Assembly (NCBI RefSeq): GCF_039536245.1 | Contig: NZ_BAAAYN010000054.1 | Coordinates: forward strand, 1 to 49,316 | DNA from: Cryptosporangium minutisporangium | Lineage (GTDB): Bacteria; Actinomycetota; Actinomycetes; Mycobacteriales; Cryptosporangiaceae | DNA length: 49,316 nucleotides | Reading direction: 5' to 3' | Shown here: positions 39,052 through 48,867 of the stretch, piece after piece | Layout of the letters: each line of letters starts with the position of its first letter | Position numbering within the stretch: position 1 is the stretch's first letter | The notes under the pieces: generated by a model | Told to the model about the DNA's origin: nothing | What the model saw: only the letters and a program-made list of their open reading frames with translations | Database searches by the model: none | Position numbers and translations under genes: made by a program

Positions 39052-39086
39052 AACCCGATCAGCCTACCCGCCGGTAGTGTCAGGTC

Positions 39087-40028
39087 GTGTTCGCCGCATA
39101 CGCCGCACGTATCGATGACGCCGATCCGCTCTCCGCTCTCGAGGTGGGAGACGTACCGGATCCCACCCCGCCGGACGGCTGGGTCGTGGTCGACGTCGTC
39201 GCCAGTGCTCTCAACCACCACGATCTCTGGTCGCTGAAGGGCGTCGGCCTGGGCGAGGACGCGCTGCCGATGATCCTCGGCTGCGACGCCGCCGGCCGCG
39301 ACCCCGACGGTAACGAGGTCGTCGTCTACCCCGTGGTCGCCGACCCGGCGACCGGGAAGACCTCGATCCTCTCGGAGAAGTTCCCCGGGACGCTGGCCGA
39401 GAAGGTCGCGGTGCCGCGGGCTTCGCTGGTGCCCAAGCCGGCCGAGCTCTCGTTCGCCGAGGCCGCGTGCCTACCGACGGCGTGGCTCACCGCGTACCGG
39501 ATGCTGGTCTCCTGCGGGCAGGTGGGGCCGGGCTCGTCCGTCCTGGTGCAGGGTGCCGGCGGTGGCGTCGCGACGGCGGCGGTCGCGATCGGCGTAGCGC
39601 TCGGCGCGACCGTGTACGCGACGAGCCGGGACGCCTCGAAGCGGGAGCGAGCCGAGAAGCTCGGCGCGGTCGCGGTGGAAAGTGGTGCTCGGCTGCCCGA
39701 GCGCGTCGATTGCGTGATCGAGACCGTGGGTGAGGCGACGTTCGACCACTCGCAGAAGTCGCTGAAGCCGGGCGGCCGGCTGGTGGTGTCCGGAGCGACG
39801 TCGGGCCACCTGCCGCGGCTCGACCTGCGTCGGCTGTTCTTCCACAACATCTCGGTGCTGGGGACGTCGATGGGGTCGCCGGAGGAGCTGGCCGGCCTGC
39901 TCGCCCTCTGCGCACGCACGGGCCTGCGCCCGATCATCGACTCGACGTTCACGCTCGCGAACGTCCGGGACGCGTTCGCCCACCTGCACGCGGGCGATGT
40001 CTTCGGCAAGGTCGTCGTCACGGCGTGA
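39087..40028 (+). CDS. Zinc-independent MDR alcohol dehydrogenase / quinone oxidoreductase
   Basis: A 313-residue medium-chain reductase. The N-terminal GroES-like domain has VDVVASALNHHDLWSLKGVGLGED; the nucleotide domain has VLVQGAGGGVATAAVAIGVALGATVYATSRD; the C-terminus has GDVFGKVVVTA. The structural zinc cysteines of true alcohol dehydrogenases are not seen, so a quinone-oxidoreductase-like role is preferred. The GTG at 39087 lies six bases after TAGTGT with no ribosome-binding site, so it is probably leaderless. A terminator follows at 40037-40065. Confidence 0.88.
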   Translation: MFAAYAARIDDADPLSALEVGDVPDPTPPDGWVVVDVVASALNHHDLWSLKGVGLGEDALPMILGCDAAGRDPDGNEVVVYPVVADPATGKTSILSEKFPGTLAEKVAVPRASLVPKPAELSFAEAACLPTAWLTAYRMLVSCGQVGPGSSVLVQGAGGGVATAAVAIGVALGATVYATSRDASKRERAEKLGAVAVESGARLPERVDCVIETVGEATFDHSQKSLKPGGRLVVSGATSGHLPRLDLRRLFFHNISVLGTSMGSPEELAGLLALCARTGLRPIIDSTFTLANVRDAFAHLHAGDVFGKVVVTA

Positions 40029-40036
40029 GCGAAGCC

Positions 40037-40065
40037 GGATCGGGCTCCCGGAGCGAGCCCGATCC
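40037..40065. terminator. Terminator between the MDR gene and lipoprotein 1
   Basis: GGATCGGGCTC (40037-40047) pairs perfectly with GAGCCCGATCC (40055-40065) around a seven-base loop. It is nine bases past the MDR stop and 15 bases before the convergent lipoprotein stop, so both may use it. Confidence 0.8.
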
Positions 40066-40079
40066 GCGTTCGCTCGGGG

Positions 40080-40814
40080 TCAGGCCTTCTCGAGGTCAGT
40101 GAGGATGCCTCGGATGGCGGGCTCCAACGTCTTCTGGGGATCGCCGGCCGCAGTGCTGCCGTGGGCCACCGAGATCAGGTTGTGCCCCACCGCGAACTGG
40201 CACCAGGTCAGGTAGACCGGTGTCCCCTCGACCGTGAACGACATTTGGATCGCGGCCTGCTTCTCACCGAGCGCGAGCGGCGTCAACTTTCGCGCGGTCA
40301 TCCGGTCGGTGCTCTCGTCGTCGGTGACGGTGAACGACGCGCACTCGTCCACGGCCGAGCTCGCCTCGATCGGCAGCCCGCTGTCGGCGGCGTTCGTCCA
40401 GGACGCGACTTCGAAGAAAACCTCGGTAAAGCCGGTGGCTTCGGTGCCGTAGCCGGTGCTCTCCACGGCCGCGATCTTCGGCTTGTAGCCGCTGTGGTCG
40501 GTCGCGGTCTCGGACCAGAGCCGGGCGCAGGAGGCTGGCTCGACCTTGGATTCGCCGCTGTCGGGAGGGATCGGAGTCGCCTGCCAGCCGCTGCCGGGCA
40601 GGTCGGTCACGGCGGGGAGCGCGGCCTTCGCCTCGGCGGCGGTGAGCAGGCGGCCCTCCGGCGCCTCGCTGGGGCTCGGGGAGGGAGAGGTGGACGCCGA
40701 CGCCTTCCCGTCGGCGGCCGGCTCGGTAGCGGGATCGGAGTCGTTGCTGCACCCGGTGAGCGCGAGAGCCAGGGCACAGGTGACGGCGGCTAAGGCAGCC
40801 GAGCGAGTGAACAC
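40080..40814 (-). CDS. Paralogous lipoprotein 1
   Basis: A 244-residue secreted lipoprotein. The signal peptide MFTRSAALAAVTCALALALTG ends in the lipobox LTGC with Cys22. A Ser/Pro/Ala linker follows, then a domain starting EGRLLTAAEAKAALPAVTDLPGSGW, with GFTEVFFEVASWTNAADSG, ARKLTPLALGEKQAAIQMS and YLTWCQFAVGHNLISVAHG. The same domain recurs in the next two genes. I cannot name it with certainty; it recalls PknH-like extracellular sensor domains of mycobacterial lipoproteins. Function is unknown. Confidence 0.85.
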   Translation of the reverse strand: MFTRSAALAAVTCALALALTGCSNDSDPATEPAADGKASASTSPSPSPSEAPEGRLLTAAEAKAALPAVTDLPGSGWQATPIPPDSGESKVEPASCARLWSETATDHSGYKPKIAAVESTGYGTEATGFTEVFFEVASWTNAADSGLPIEASSAVDECASFTVTDDESTDRMTARKLTPLALGEKQAAIQMSFTVEGTPVYLTWCQFAVGHNLISVAHGSTAAGDPQKTLEPAIRGILTDLEKA

Positions 40815-40878
40815 TCGTTCACGCTACTGAGCAAATGCTGGGAGGGTTAGGGGGCGGGATGCAACTAATTCGCGCGGC

Positions 40879-40911
40879 GCGGCCGTCCGGAGCGTCGCCC
40901 CGGACGGCCGC
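40879..40911 (-). terminator. Terminator of paralogous lipoprotein 2
   Basis: A perfect 12-bp stem (40879-40890 with 40900-40911, nine-base loop) 16 bases past the stop codon at 40927 on the minus strand. Separates the second and first lipoprotein genes. Confidence 0.8.
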
Positions 40912-40926
40912 AGGGCTGCCGGGGTC

Positions 40927-41655
40927 TCAGGCGGCCTTCTGCAGATCCGCGATGATGGATTCGACGATGGGCTTGTACTCGTTCGCGCGGTCGGTGGACT
41001 CAGGGCTGGTCTGAACCATGCTGATCAAGTTGTGGCCGATCTTCGCCTCGAAGACCGTCAGGTAAATCTTGGTGCCCTGGAAGCTGGCGGTCAGGCGCAC
41101 CGCGGCCTGCTTCTCACCGATCGGCAGCGGGGTGAGGCGCTCCGCGGTGAACTCGAGCGTCGTCCCCTCGTCGGTCGCGGTGAACGACTTGCAGTCGTCG
41201 GCGAGCTCGGCCGCGGCGAGCGGCAGTCCGGCGTCGGCCTCGTTGGTCCAGGACGCGACCTCGAACAGCAGCTCGGTCTGGCCGGTCGCCTGGTTCGTGA
41301 ACTTGACGCCCTCCTTGGCGGCAAGCTTCGGCTTGTAGCCGCCGAAGTCGGTGGAGAGTTCGTTCATCACCGGAGCGCACTTCGCCGGCGTCACGGTCGG
41401 GCTGCTCTCCTCCGTGGAGACGGCGGTGGAGGTCCAGCCCTTACCCGGCATCTCGGAGACGGTCGGAAGCGCCGCCTTCGCGTCGGCGGGGGTGAGCAGG
41501 CGGCCCTCCGGCTTGTCGGCCGGTGCCGCCGCAGACGCGGAGGCAGCGGGCTTGTCCTCGGCCTCCGCGGGGGAGTCGTTCTCGCTTCCGCATCCGGCCA
41601 GCGCGGCGCCGACGAGCGCCGCAGTGGCCACTAACAAACTCGTGCGAGTGAACAT
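40927..41655 (-). CDS. Paralogous lipoprotein 2
   Basis: A 242-residue lipoprotein with signal MFTRTSLLVATAALVGAALAG and lipobox LAGC (Cys22). It is closest to lipoprotein 1: EGRLLTPADAKAALPTVSEMPGKGW, TGQTELLFEVASWTNEADAGLP, AERLTPLPIGEKQAAVRL and YLTVFEAKIGHNLISMVQTS. Two conserved Cys in the mature part (CAPV, DDCKSF) could form a disulfide. It has its own terminator at 40879-40911. Tandem duplication of the family is evident. Confidence 0.85.
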   Translation of the reverse strand: MFTRTSLLVATAALVGAALAGCGSENDSPAEAEDKPAASASAAAPADKPEGRLLTPADAKAALPTVSEMPGKGWTSTAVSTEESSPTVTPAKCAPVMNELSTDFGGYKPKLAAKEGVKFTNQATGQTELLFEVASWTNEADAGLPLAAAELADDCKSFTATDEGTTLEFTAERLTPLPIGEKQAAVRLTASFQGTKIYLTVFEAKIGHNLISMVQTSPESTDRANEYKPIVESIIADLQKAA

Positions 41656-41730
41656 GTCGGCGCACCATAGTGGACCTTGCCATCGCAGATTGCACAGGCC
41701 CCTGCAACCACTTGTGCACCACGCACAACG

Positions 41731-42468
41731 TCAGGTGGCCAACCGACCGAACAGCTTCTGCAGGGTCGGCCAGTACGTCCCGAGCGGGTCGTCGAACTCC
41801 GTGCCGACGTGGATCATCGTGATCACGTTTCGGTCGACCTTGGCCTCGAACGTCGTGACGTACACGGTGACGCCCTTTACCTGCGTGGTCAGCCGGAACG
41901 CGGTCTGCTCGCCACCGAGTGGCAACGGGCGCATCCGCACGGCCTTCCACCGGTACTCCCCGCTCGCGTCTCGGCCGGTGAACGAGCCGCACTGGCCGGC
42001 GAGCACGTCCACCTCCTCCGGCTGGACGGTGTCCGCGGTGTTCCGCCAAGACTCGACGAGGAACGTGACCGTGGTCTTGGTCCCGCTCGCCGTCGTCCTG
42101 GAGAACGAGATCTCGGACTTGACCGCAGCCCGCCCCCGGTTCCGGTCGACCTCCGGATCGAGCAGCGGAAGGCATACCGGTGGATCGGCCGACGTGGCGC
42201 TGACGTAAGTCGAGGGACTCCCACTATTGGTGGTGGTACGCGGCAGGCCGGGGTCGATCGTCCATCCGGCGCCGTCGATCTCCACGATGGATGGCAGTGC
42301 CCGCTCCGCCTCGGCCGCGGTCAGTAATCGGCCCTCGCGCGCCTCGGTCGCGGAGGGCTCCGGGGACGCGGTGGCCGGGGGATCCGCGTCCTCGGACCGA
42401 AGGAGGCCGCACCCGCCCAGAGCGATGCTCAGGACGAGTGCGGCGGAGGTTGCGAGCCAGGAACGCAT
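41731..42468 (-). CDS. Paralogous lipoprotein 3
   Basis: A 245-residue lipoprotein, more diverged. Signal MRSWLATSAALVLSIALGG, lipobox LGGC. Domain: EGRLLTAAEAERALPSIVEIDGAGW, TVTFLVESWRNTADTV, VRMRPLPLGGEQTAFRL and YVTTFEAKVDRNVITMIHVG. The Cys pair is CLPL and GQCGSF. The ATG at 42468 is five bases after the DUF6104 stop, placing it at the end of the kgd-DUF6104 unit. The more distal copies 2 and 1 probably arose from it or a common ancestor. Confidence 0.84.
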   Translation of the reverse strand: MRSWLATSAALVLSIALGGCGLLRSEDADPPATASPEPSATEAREGRLLTAAEAERALPSIVEIDGAGWTIDPGLPRTTTNSGSPSTYVSATSADPPVCLPLLDPEVDRNRGRAAVKSEISFSRTTASGTKTTVTFLVESWRNTADTVQPEEVDVLAGQCGSFTGRDASGEYRWKAVRMRPLPLGGEQTAFRLTTQVKGVTVYVTTFEAKVDRNVITMIHVGTEFDDPLGTYWPTLQKLFGRLAT

Positions 42469-42472
42469 CGGG

Positions 42473-42649
42473 CTATTCGTCGTCCTCGTCGGAGCGCGCG
42501 AGATAGGTCGCCAGGCGTTCGATCGGGATCTCGAACTCGGGGTTGAGGTCGACAAAATCGCGGAGTTGCTCGGCGAGCCAGCCGAGCGTCACGGTCTCTT
42601 CCCCGCGACGCTCGGCCAGCTCCTCGATGCCTTTGTCGGTGAAGTACAC
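42473..42649 (-). CDS. DUF6104 family protein
   Basis: A 58-residue acidic protein starting VYFTDKGIEELAERRGEETVTL, with GWLAEQLRDFVDLNPEFEIPIERLATYLA and a tail SDEDDE. This is the DUF6104 family found beside kgd in actinomycetes; no function is known. The GTG start at 42649 lies three bases past the kgd stop and its stop is four bases from the lipoprotein 3 start, so all three are likely co-transcribed. The short length makes it easy to miss. Confidence 0.88.
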   Translation of the reverse strand: MYFTDKGIEELAERRGEETVTLGWLAEQLRDFVDLNPEFEIPIERLATYLARSDEDDE

Positions 42650-42652
42650 GCC

Positions 42653-45600
42653 TCAGGCCTTCGTCGGCAGCGCTGCCTCGATCAGCGCCTTCTGCTCCTG
42701 CTCGTGCACCTTGCTCGACCCGACGGCCGGGCTCGCCGCGGCCTTCCGGGAGACCCGACGGAGCCGGATGCCCTCGAGCTGCTCCAGCAGGTTCAGCGCG
42801 ACGAAGCTCCAGGCGCCCTGGTTCGCCGGCTCCTCCTGGACCCACACGTGGTCCTCGGCGTTCGGGTAGCGGTCGAGCGCCGCCCGCGCCTCGGTGACCG
42901 GCAGCGGGTAGAGCTGCTCGAGCCGGATGATCGCGACGTCGTCGAGCTTGCGCTGCGCCCGCGCCGCGGCCAGGTCGTAGTAGACCTTGCCGGAGCAGAG
43001 CAGCACCCGCTTCACCTTCGCCGGGTCCGGCTTGACGCCCTCGAAGCCGGGATCGTCGATGACCGGCTGGAAGTGGCTGCCCTCGGTGAACTCCTCCAGC
43101 GAGGACACCGCCGCCCGGTGGCGCAGCAGCGACTTCGGCGTGAACGCGACCAGCGGACGGTGGATGCCCGACAGCGCCTGCCGGCGAAGCAAGTGGAACC
43201 AGTTCGCCGGGGTGGTGCAGTCGACCACGGTCATGTTGTCTTCCGCGCACATCTGCAGGAAGCGCTCGATCCGGCCGGACGAGTGGTCCGGGCCCTGACC
43301 CTCCTGGCCGTGCGGGAGCAGCAGGCCGACGCTCGACCGCTGACCCCACTTCGCCTCACCGGAGGACACGAACTCGTCGATGACGGTCTGCGCGCCGTTG
43401 ACGAAGTCGCCGAACTGGGCCTCCCACAGCACCAGCGCGTCCGGCTGGGCCAGCGAGTAGCCGTACTCGAACCCCATCGCGGCGTACTCGCTCAGCAGCG
43501 AGTCGTGCACGAAGAACCGGCCGGTGCCCTGGTCGTTGCGCGCGCCGAGCAGGTCGAGCGGCGTGAACTCGGACCCGTTCTCCTTGTCGATGAGCACGGA
43601 GTGCCGCTGGACGAACGTGCCCCGGCGGGAGTCCTGCCCGGCCAGCCGCACGATCTTGCCCTGCGCGACGAGCGTGCCGAGCGCGAGAATCTCGCCGAAC
43701 GCCCAGTCGATGTTGCCCTCGCGGGACATCTTCCGCCGCTTCTCCATCAGCGGCTTGACCCGCGGGTGCGGGTGGAAGCCTTCCGGGTACTCGACGTGCA
43801 CGTCGCCGACCCGGTGGATCTGCTCGAGCGGCACCGCGGTCTCGACGAGCTGCGCGGACGGGTTCGGCTGCAGCTTCGGCTCCCGGCGGGACGTCTGCGT
43901 GGCGTCCTTGGTGGCGCGGAAGACCTGTTCCAGCTTGCCCTGGAAGTCCTTGAGGGCTTCCTCGGCCTCTTCGACGGTGATGTCGCCGCGGCCGATCAGC
44001 GCCTCGGTGTAGAGCTTCCGGACGCTCCGCTTGTTGTCGATGATCGCGTACATCTCCGGGTTGCTCATCGAGGGGTCGTCGCCCTCGTTGTGCCCCCGGC
44101 GCCGGTAGCAGACCAGGTCGATGACGACGTCCTTGTGGAACGCCTGCCGGTACTCGAACGCCAGCCGCGCCACCCGGACGCACGCCTCCGGGTCGTCGCC
44201 GTTCACGTGGAAGATCGGCGCCTGGATCATCCGGGCCACGTCGGTCGAGTAGAAGCTCGACCGCGAGTAGGCCGGGGCGGTGGTGAAGCCGACCTGGTTG
44301 TTGACGACGACGTGAACGGTGCCACCGGTGCGGTACCCGCGCAGCTGGGAGAGGTTCAGCGTCTCGGCGACCACACCCTGGCCGGCGAACGCGGCGTCAC
44401 CGTGGAGCAGCACCGGCAGCACGGTGAAGCCCTCGAGCCCCTTGTCGAGCACGTCCTGCTTGGCGCGGACGATGCCCTCCAGGACCGGGTTGACCGCTTC
44501 CAGGTGACTCGGGTTGCTGGTCAGCGAGACCTTGATCGTGTGCTGGCCGTCCGGGGTCGTGTACTTCGACTCCGCGCCCAGGTGGTACTTCACGTCGCCG
44601 GAGCCCTGGGTGGACTCCGGGTCCATGTTGCCCTCGAACTCGTTGAAGACCTTCTCGTAGGGCTTGCCGACGATGTTCGTGAGCACGTTCAGCCGGCCGC
44701 GGTGCGCCATACCGACGACGAGCTCGTCCAGGTCTTCCTCGGCGGAGGCCTGGAGCACCTCGTCCAGCAGCGGGATGACCGCCTCGGCGCCCTCGAGCGA
44801 GAACCGCTTCTGGCCGACGTACTTCGTCTGCAGGAACGTCTCGAACGCCTCGGCCTCGTTCAGCTTGGCCAGGATGCGCTTCTGCGTCACGGTGTCGGGC
44901 TTGGAGTGCTTGACCTCGACCCGCTTGGCGATCCAGGCCCGCTCCGCCGGGTCCTGGATGTGCATGTACTCGACGCCGATGCGGCGGCAGTACGAGTCGC
45001 GCAGCACGCCGAGGATCTCGCGCAGCTTCATCGTCCGGTTACCGGCGAAGCCGCCGACCGGGAACGTGCGGTCGAGGTCCCAGAGCGTCAGGCCGTGCTC
45101 GAGGATGTCGAGGTCGGCGTGGCGGCGCTGCCGGTACTCGAGCGGGTCGGTGTCGGCCATCAGGTGGCCGCGGACCCGGTAGGAGTGGATCAGCTCGAGG
45201 ATGCGGGAGGTCTTGTCGATCTCACCCTCGTGCACCGTGGTGACGTCGCGGACCCAGCGGACCGGCTCGTACGGGATGCGCAGCGACGCGAAGATCTCGT
45301 CGTAGAAGCCGTCGGCGCCGAGCAGCAGCTGGTGGATCCGCTTGAGGAACTCGCCGGACTGCGCGCCCTGGATGATCCGGTGGTCGTAGGTGCTGGTCAG
45401 CGTGATGATCTTGCTGACCGCGGCCGCCGCGAGCTGCTCCTCGGACATGCCGGAGAACTCGGCCGGGTACTCCATCGCACCGACGCCGATGATCGTGCCC
45501 TGGCCCTTGGTGAGCCGCGGCATCGAGTGCACGGTGCCGATGCCGCCGGGGTTGGTCAGGCTGATCGTGGTGCCGGCGAAGTCGTCGGTGGTCAGCTTGC

Positions 45601-46498
45601 CGTTCCGGGCGCGTCGGACGATGTCCTCGTAGGCCTGCCAGAACTGCGAGAAGTCGAGCGTCTCGCACTTCTTGATGCTGGCGACGACGAGCGAGCGGCT
45701 GCCGTCCTTCTGCTGCAGGTCGATCGCGAGCCCGAGGTTGACGTGGTCGGGCATGAGCAGCGCCGGCTTGCCGTCCACCTCGGTGTAGGAGTTGTTCATC
45801 TCCGGGTGGCTGGCGACGGCCTTGATCAGCGCCCAGCCGATCAGGTGGGTGAAGCTGACCTTCCCGCCCCGCGAGCGGGCCAGGTTGGAGTTGATGACGA
45901 TCCGGTTGTCGGACACCAGCTTCGCCGGGACCGCGCGCACGCTCGTCGCGGTGGGGACCTCGAGCGAGGCCTCCATGTTCTGGACGATCCGGGCCGCCGC
46001 GCCCCGGATCGGTTTGGTGACGGGCCCGGCCTCCTTCGGCTCGGGTGCCTTCTCGGCCGCCTTCGCGGGAGCTGGCTTCGCCGGGGCGGGCTTGGGTGGC
46101 GCCGACTTGGCCGCCGTGCCTCCGGCTGATCCAGTGGAGGTCGCCGTCGGGGCCGGTCCGGGCCTCGGAGCGGGCTTCGGCGGTGCCGGCTTAGGGGCCG
46201 CCTTGCTCGCGAGCGTCGCCGGAGAGGGCGCCGCCCCGTTCGAGGAGGACGTCGAGCCGCCGGCCCGCCCGTCCGCGCGGTCGGCGGTCGGCACGGTGCC
46301 GTTCTCGTCCGTGGCCGGGCCGCTCGTGCTCCCGACGCCGGTCGGCTTGTAATCGGCGAAGAACTCGTGCCAGGCCGGATCGACACTGGCAGGGTCGGCG
46401 AGATACTGCTGATAGATCTCCTCGACCACCCATTCGTTGGCCCCGAAGGCCGCCAGGGAATCCTCGGTCTGCGATGAGGTGCTGCTCTGCGTCGACAC
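42653..46498 (-). CDS. kgd: Multifunctional 2-oxoglutarate decarboxylase/dehydrogenase (Kgd/OdhA)
   Basis: A 1281-residue actinobacterial fusion. It has the N-terminal E1o tail ([29 protein letters not shown]), a long Ala/Pro/Lys linker, a 2-oxoacid dehydrogenase acyltransferase-like domain (about 110-390) with catalytic His373 in DHRIIQG, and the thiamine-diphosphate E1 module (about 430-1280) with [19 protein letters not shown] (TPP-binding Asp701) and [18 protein letters not shown]. It makes succinyl-CoA with Lpd and AceF-type E2 and is inhibited by GarA/OdhI. The GTG start follows GAGAAGAAGG. It is followed directly by DUF6104. Confidence 0.97.
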   Translation of the reverse strand: MSTQSSTSSQTEDSLAAFGANEWVVEEIYQQYLADPASVDPAWHEFFADYKPTGVGSTSGPATDENGTVPTADRADGRAGGSTSSSNGAAPSPATLASKAAPKPAPPKPAPRPGPAPTATSTGSAGGTAAKSAPPKPAPAKPAPAKAAEKAPEPKEAGPVTKPIRGAAARIVQNMEASLEVPTATSVRAVPAKLVSDNRIVINSNLARSRGGKVSFTHLIGWALIKAVASHPEMNNSYTEVDGKPALLMPDHVNLGLAIDLQQKDGSRSLVVASIKKCETLDFSQFWQAYEDIVRRARNGKLTTDDFAGTTISLTNPGGIGTVHSMPRLTKGQGTIIGVGAMEYPAEFSGMSEEQLAAAAVSKIITLTSTYDHRIIQGAQSGEFLKRIHQLLLGADGFYDEIFASLRIPYEPVRWVRDVTTVHEGEIDKTSRILELIHSYRVRGHLMADTDPLEYRQRRHADLDILEHGLTLWDLDRTFPVGGFAGNRTMKLREILGVLRDSYCRRIGVEYMHIQDPAERAWIAKRVEVKHSKPDTVTQKRILAKLNEAEAFETFLQTKYVGQKRFSLEGAEAVIPLLDEVLQASAEEDLDELVVGMAHRGRLNVLTNIVGKPYEKVFNEFEGNMDPESTQGSGDVKYHLGAESKYTTPDGQHTIKVSLTSNPSHLEAVNPVLEGIVRAKQDVLDKGLEGFTVLPVLLHGDAAFAGQGVVAETLNLSQLRGYRTGGTVHVVVNNQVGFTTAPAYSRSSFYSTDVARMIQAPIFHVNGDDPEACVRVARLAFEYRQAFHKDVVIDLVCYRRRGHNEGDDPSMSNPEMYAIIDNKRSVRKLYTEALIGRGDITVEEAEEALKDFQGKLEQVFRATKDATQTSRREPKLQPNPSAQLVETAVPLEQIHRVGDVHVEYPEGFHPHPRVKPLMEKRRKMSREGNIDWAFGEILALGTLVAQGKIVRLAGQDSRRGTFVQRHSVLIDKENGSEFTPLDLLGARNDQGTGRFFVHDSLLSEYAAMGFEYGYSLAQPDALVLWEAQFGDFVNGAQTVIDEFVSSGEAKWGQRSSVGLLLPHGQEGQGPDHSSGRIERFLQMCAEDNMTVVDCTTPANWFHLLRRQALSGIHRPLVAFTPKSLLRHRAAVSSLEEFTEGSHFQPVIDDPGFEGVKPDPAKVKRVLLCSGKVYYDLAAARAQRKLDDVAIIRLEQLYPLPVTEARAALDRYPNAEDHVWVQEEPANQGAWSFVALNLLEQLEGIRLRRVSRKAAASPAVGSSKVHEQEQKALIEAALPTKA

Positions 46499-46741
46499 GG
46501 CCGCGTGTTCGCCTTCTTCTCAGCTACTCGTGCGTACGGTTCGTTCGTTTTGGATGAGTTCAGAGGAAGGTTCCACTGAGCCCACAGCGGCACGGTAACC
46601 CCGCCGCCGCAACTGCCCAGGCTACGCCGGAGCGGTGTTGGCTGCCGAGCGCGCCCGGTCAGCGGAAGGGATTTCGAGTGCAACACGACACTCGGGTCCC
46701 AACCGTGTCACTCAACCGAATCGGTTCAGTGTTCAGCAACG
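46499..46741 (-). promoter_or_regulatory. kgd upstream region with palindromes
   Basis: A 243-base gap between the ABC permease stop and the kgd start, on the same strand. It contains AACCGA-A-TCGGTT (46714-46726) and the 14-bp palindrome ACGTCAGCTGACGT (46739-46752) that includes the permease stop. The first may form part of a terminator for the ABC genes or an operator for kgd. No small gene is seen. Confidence 0.45.
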
Positions 46742-47533
46742 TCAGCTGACGTCGCGCGCGGCGGTGATCAACGTGCCGTACGCCGTCGTGATCACGCCGT
46801 AGAGAAGCAGGACGAGCGCGGCGATCCACCAGACCGGCGCGTCGTCGGTGGCGACCAGCGACGTCATCGCGCGTGAGGCCCCGCCCGGCAGGTAGTACTG
46901 CAGTTTGGCGATCCAGTCCTGGTCGAGGGCGGACGCGAGCTGCGGAAACACCAGGCCGGAGCCGAGTTCGGCGAGGTAGAGCACGATCGCCGCGACGACG
47001 GCCACGACCTGGTTGCGGATCAGCGTCCCGATGCCGACGCCGAAGATCATCCAGACGACGTAGGCCAGCGCGTTGAGGGCCACGGCGCCGAGTCCGGTAC
47101 CCAGCCCGGCCCCGACCGGGACGCCGAGCGAGACGAGCATCGCGGTGCCGCCGCCGACCGCCAGCACCGAGCTGATCGCGAAGAACACGAGCGCGAACAA
47201 AAGCCCGGCGACAATTTTCGCCAGTACCACGCGGCTCCGCTTCGGCGTGGCGAGAAATGTCGAGGTGATCGTCTGGTGGGCGTATTCGCTGGTCACAATC
47301 GTGATTCCGAAGATCATCGTGAGCAGCAGCCCGAAGTACTGACCCGCGGTGTAGACGCTCTCCTTCACGTCGGCCGGACTGTCGTCCAGGTATTCCGACG
47401 TCGTCTGGGCCTGCAGGATCAGGTACCAGAACGCCAGGGCGAGCAGCGTCACGACGAGCACGCCGATCGCGGTCGCCCAGCCGACCGCGAGCGACCGGAT
47501 CTTCAACAGCTCGCTACGGACGGTGGCGATCAT
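46742..47533 (-). CDS. ABC-2 type transporter permease
   Basis: A 263-residue six-span membrane subunit. Segments: GWATAIGVLVVTLLALAFWYL, YFGLLLTMIFGITIVTSEYAHQTIT, VVLAKIVAGLLFALVFFAISSVLAVG, LGAVALNALAYVVWMIFGVGIGTLI, NQVVAVVAAIVLYLAELGSG and WWIAALVLLLYGVITTAYG. The TSEYAHQTITSTFLATPKRS segment is typical of ABC-2 permeases of bacitracin/multidrug type. It overlaps the ATPase gene by four bases (ATGA). Substrate unknown. Confidence 0.92.
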   Translation of the reverse strand: MIATVRSELLKIRSLAVGWATAIGVLVVTLLALAFWYLILQAQTTSEYLDDSPADVKESVYTAGQYFGLLLTMIFGITIVTSEYAHQTITSTFLATPKRSRVVLAKIVAGLLFALVFFAISSVLAVGGGTAMLVSLGVPVGAGLGTGLGAVALNALAYVVWMIFGVGIGTLIRNQVVAVVAAIVLYLAELGSGLVFPQLASALDQDWIAKLQYYLPGGASRAMTSLVATDDAPVWWIAALVLLLYGVITTAYGTLITAARDVS

Positions 47534-48444
47534 CGGATCGTGGCCTTCTCGTTGGTCAGGGCGAGGAACAGCTCCTGCAGGTCGGATTGGAGCGGCGTCA
47601 GCTCGTGCAGCTCCACGCCCGCGGCGAGCGCCACCCGACCGATGTCCGCGGCGTGCACGCGCTCGATCAGCAGGACTCCGGGCTCGCCCGCGGCTCGCAC
47701 CGGCACGCCGGGGAGGGCGCGGACCAACCGGTCGGCGTGCGGTGTGCGCACCCGGACGCCGGAGTGCGCCTGTGCCTTGAGCTCGGCGACGCGACCCTGC
47801 CGGACGCTGCGCCCGGCCGCGATGATGACGACGTCGTCGACGGTCTGCTCGACCTCGCTGAGCAGGTGCGACGAGACGAGCACGGTCTTGCCCGCGGCCG
47901 CCAGGGAGCGGAGCAGTTCGCGCAGCCAGCTGATCCCGGCCGGGTCGAGACCGTTGGCGGGCTCGTCCAGGATCAGCACGCGGGGATCGCCGAGCAGGGC
48001 CTGCGCCAGCCCGAGCCGCTGGCGCATGCCCATCGAGTAGCTGCCTACCCGCCGGCCGGCGGCCGGGGACATGCCGACCAGATCGAGCACCTCGTCCGCA
48101 CGGCGCGCGGGCAACCCGGCCGCGGCGCAGAGGACGCGCAGGTGCGCCAGTCCGGTGCGGCGTTTGTGGAACCCGGACGCCTCCAGCGCCGCGCCGACGA
48201 CCTCCAGCGGCCGCGTCAGGTCGGCGTAGCGGTAGCCGCCGATCGTCGCGATGCCGTGCGTCGGAGCGACCAGGCCGAGGAGCATCCGCAGCGTCGTCGT
48301 CTTGCCTGCGCCGTTCGGTCCGAGGAAGCCGGTGACGGTGCCCGGCTCGACCGTGAACGAGAGGTCGTCGACCGCGCGGATCGCACCGAACCGCTTGGTC
48401 AGGTTGCTGACCACGATCCGGCCGGGGTGGTGGGGAGGATGCAA
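47530..48444 (-). CDS. ABC transporter ATP-binding protein
   Basis: A 304-residue ATPase: Walker A GPNGAGKTT at about 42-50, signature YSMGMRQRLGLAQALL (actinobacterial variant of LSGGQ), Walker B VLILDEPANGLDP and the H-loop SSHLLSEVE. The C-terminal 80 residues are the extra domain found in ABC-2-type exporters of the DrrA/BcrA kind. The TTG at 48444 is the first start after a small frame that ends five bases before it; a GTG at 48414 is an alternative. Together with the permease it forms an exporter. Confidence 0.95.
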   Translation of the reverse strand: MHPPHHPGRIVVSNLTKRFGAIRAVDDLSFTVEPGTVTGFLGPNGAGKTTTLRMLLGLVAPTHGIATIGGYRYADLTRPLEVVGAALEASGFHKRRTGLAHLRVLCAAAGLPARRADEVLDLVGMSPAAGRRVGSYSMGMRQRLGLAQALLGDPRVLILDEPANGLDPAGISWLRELLRSLAAAGKTVLVSSHLLSEVEQTVDDVVIIAAGRSVRQGRVAELKAQAHSGVRVRTPHADRLVRALPGVPVRAAGEPGVLLIERVHAADIGRVALAAGVELHELTPLQSDLQELFLALTNEKATIR

Positions 48445-48448
48445 CGGT

Positions 48449-48553
48449 CTACCGATCGGCGAGGCGGGTCACGAATTGCCACACCGAGTGGCCGGCTTGC
48501 ACGCCGAGCTTGCGGAGCAGCGGCGTACCGCTGTTGCCGGCGTCGGAGTGCAC
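48449..48553 (-). pseudogene. 34-residue fragment resembling a DUF3052 N-terminus
   Basis: A frame from GTG (48553) to TAG (48449) whose start SDAGNSGTPLLRKLGVQAG resembles the beginning of DUF3052 proteins, but it then runs WQFVTRLADR into a stop. The typical protein is over 100 residues. It is probably a remnant of a deleted gene, or a short leader peptide for the ABC genes that begin five bases later. Not confirmed. Confidence 0.45.
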
Positions 48554-48867
48554 GCGGTCACGCTAGTGCGTCGGCTGCTCCCGGCGGGACGGAAACCAGA
48601 CGCAGCCCGGCAGTTAATCCCAGGTTTCCGGTGGTGACACCCGGTCTGGGGCGGAAGTGGCAGCTGTTTCCAGGGGATTTCTGTGCTTAGCCGACCAGAA
48701 GCGGACTCCTCAGAAGTTCCTCAGATCTGCGGCTTCGCGGACGAGCTGCGCGGATGCTCTCCGTCAGCGGAAGAACGGGCCACGGTTCGTCGACCGTCCG
48801 TCACCGGGTGCGGACAGCAGGTGGCCGTGGACGCGCTCGCTGAGCGCGATTGGGCTGGGAGGTCACC
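48554..48867. other. Intergenic region before the last gene
   Basis: 314 bases between divergent units, with no supportable gene. It likely holds promoters for the fragment/ABC unit on one side and the final gene on the other. No clear operators or hairpins were seen. Confidence 0.4.

Noticed and set aside
42227-46129. A 1300-codon open frame opposite kgd
   Set aside because: It mirrors kgd codons; the kgd frame has full catalytic motifs, while the plus-strand frame is rich in Arg, Val, Leu and Asp with no domain.
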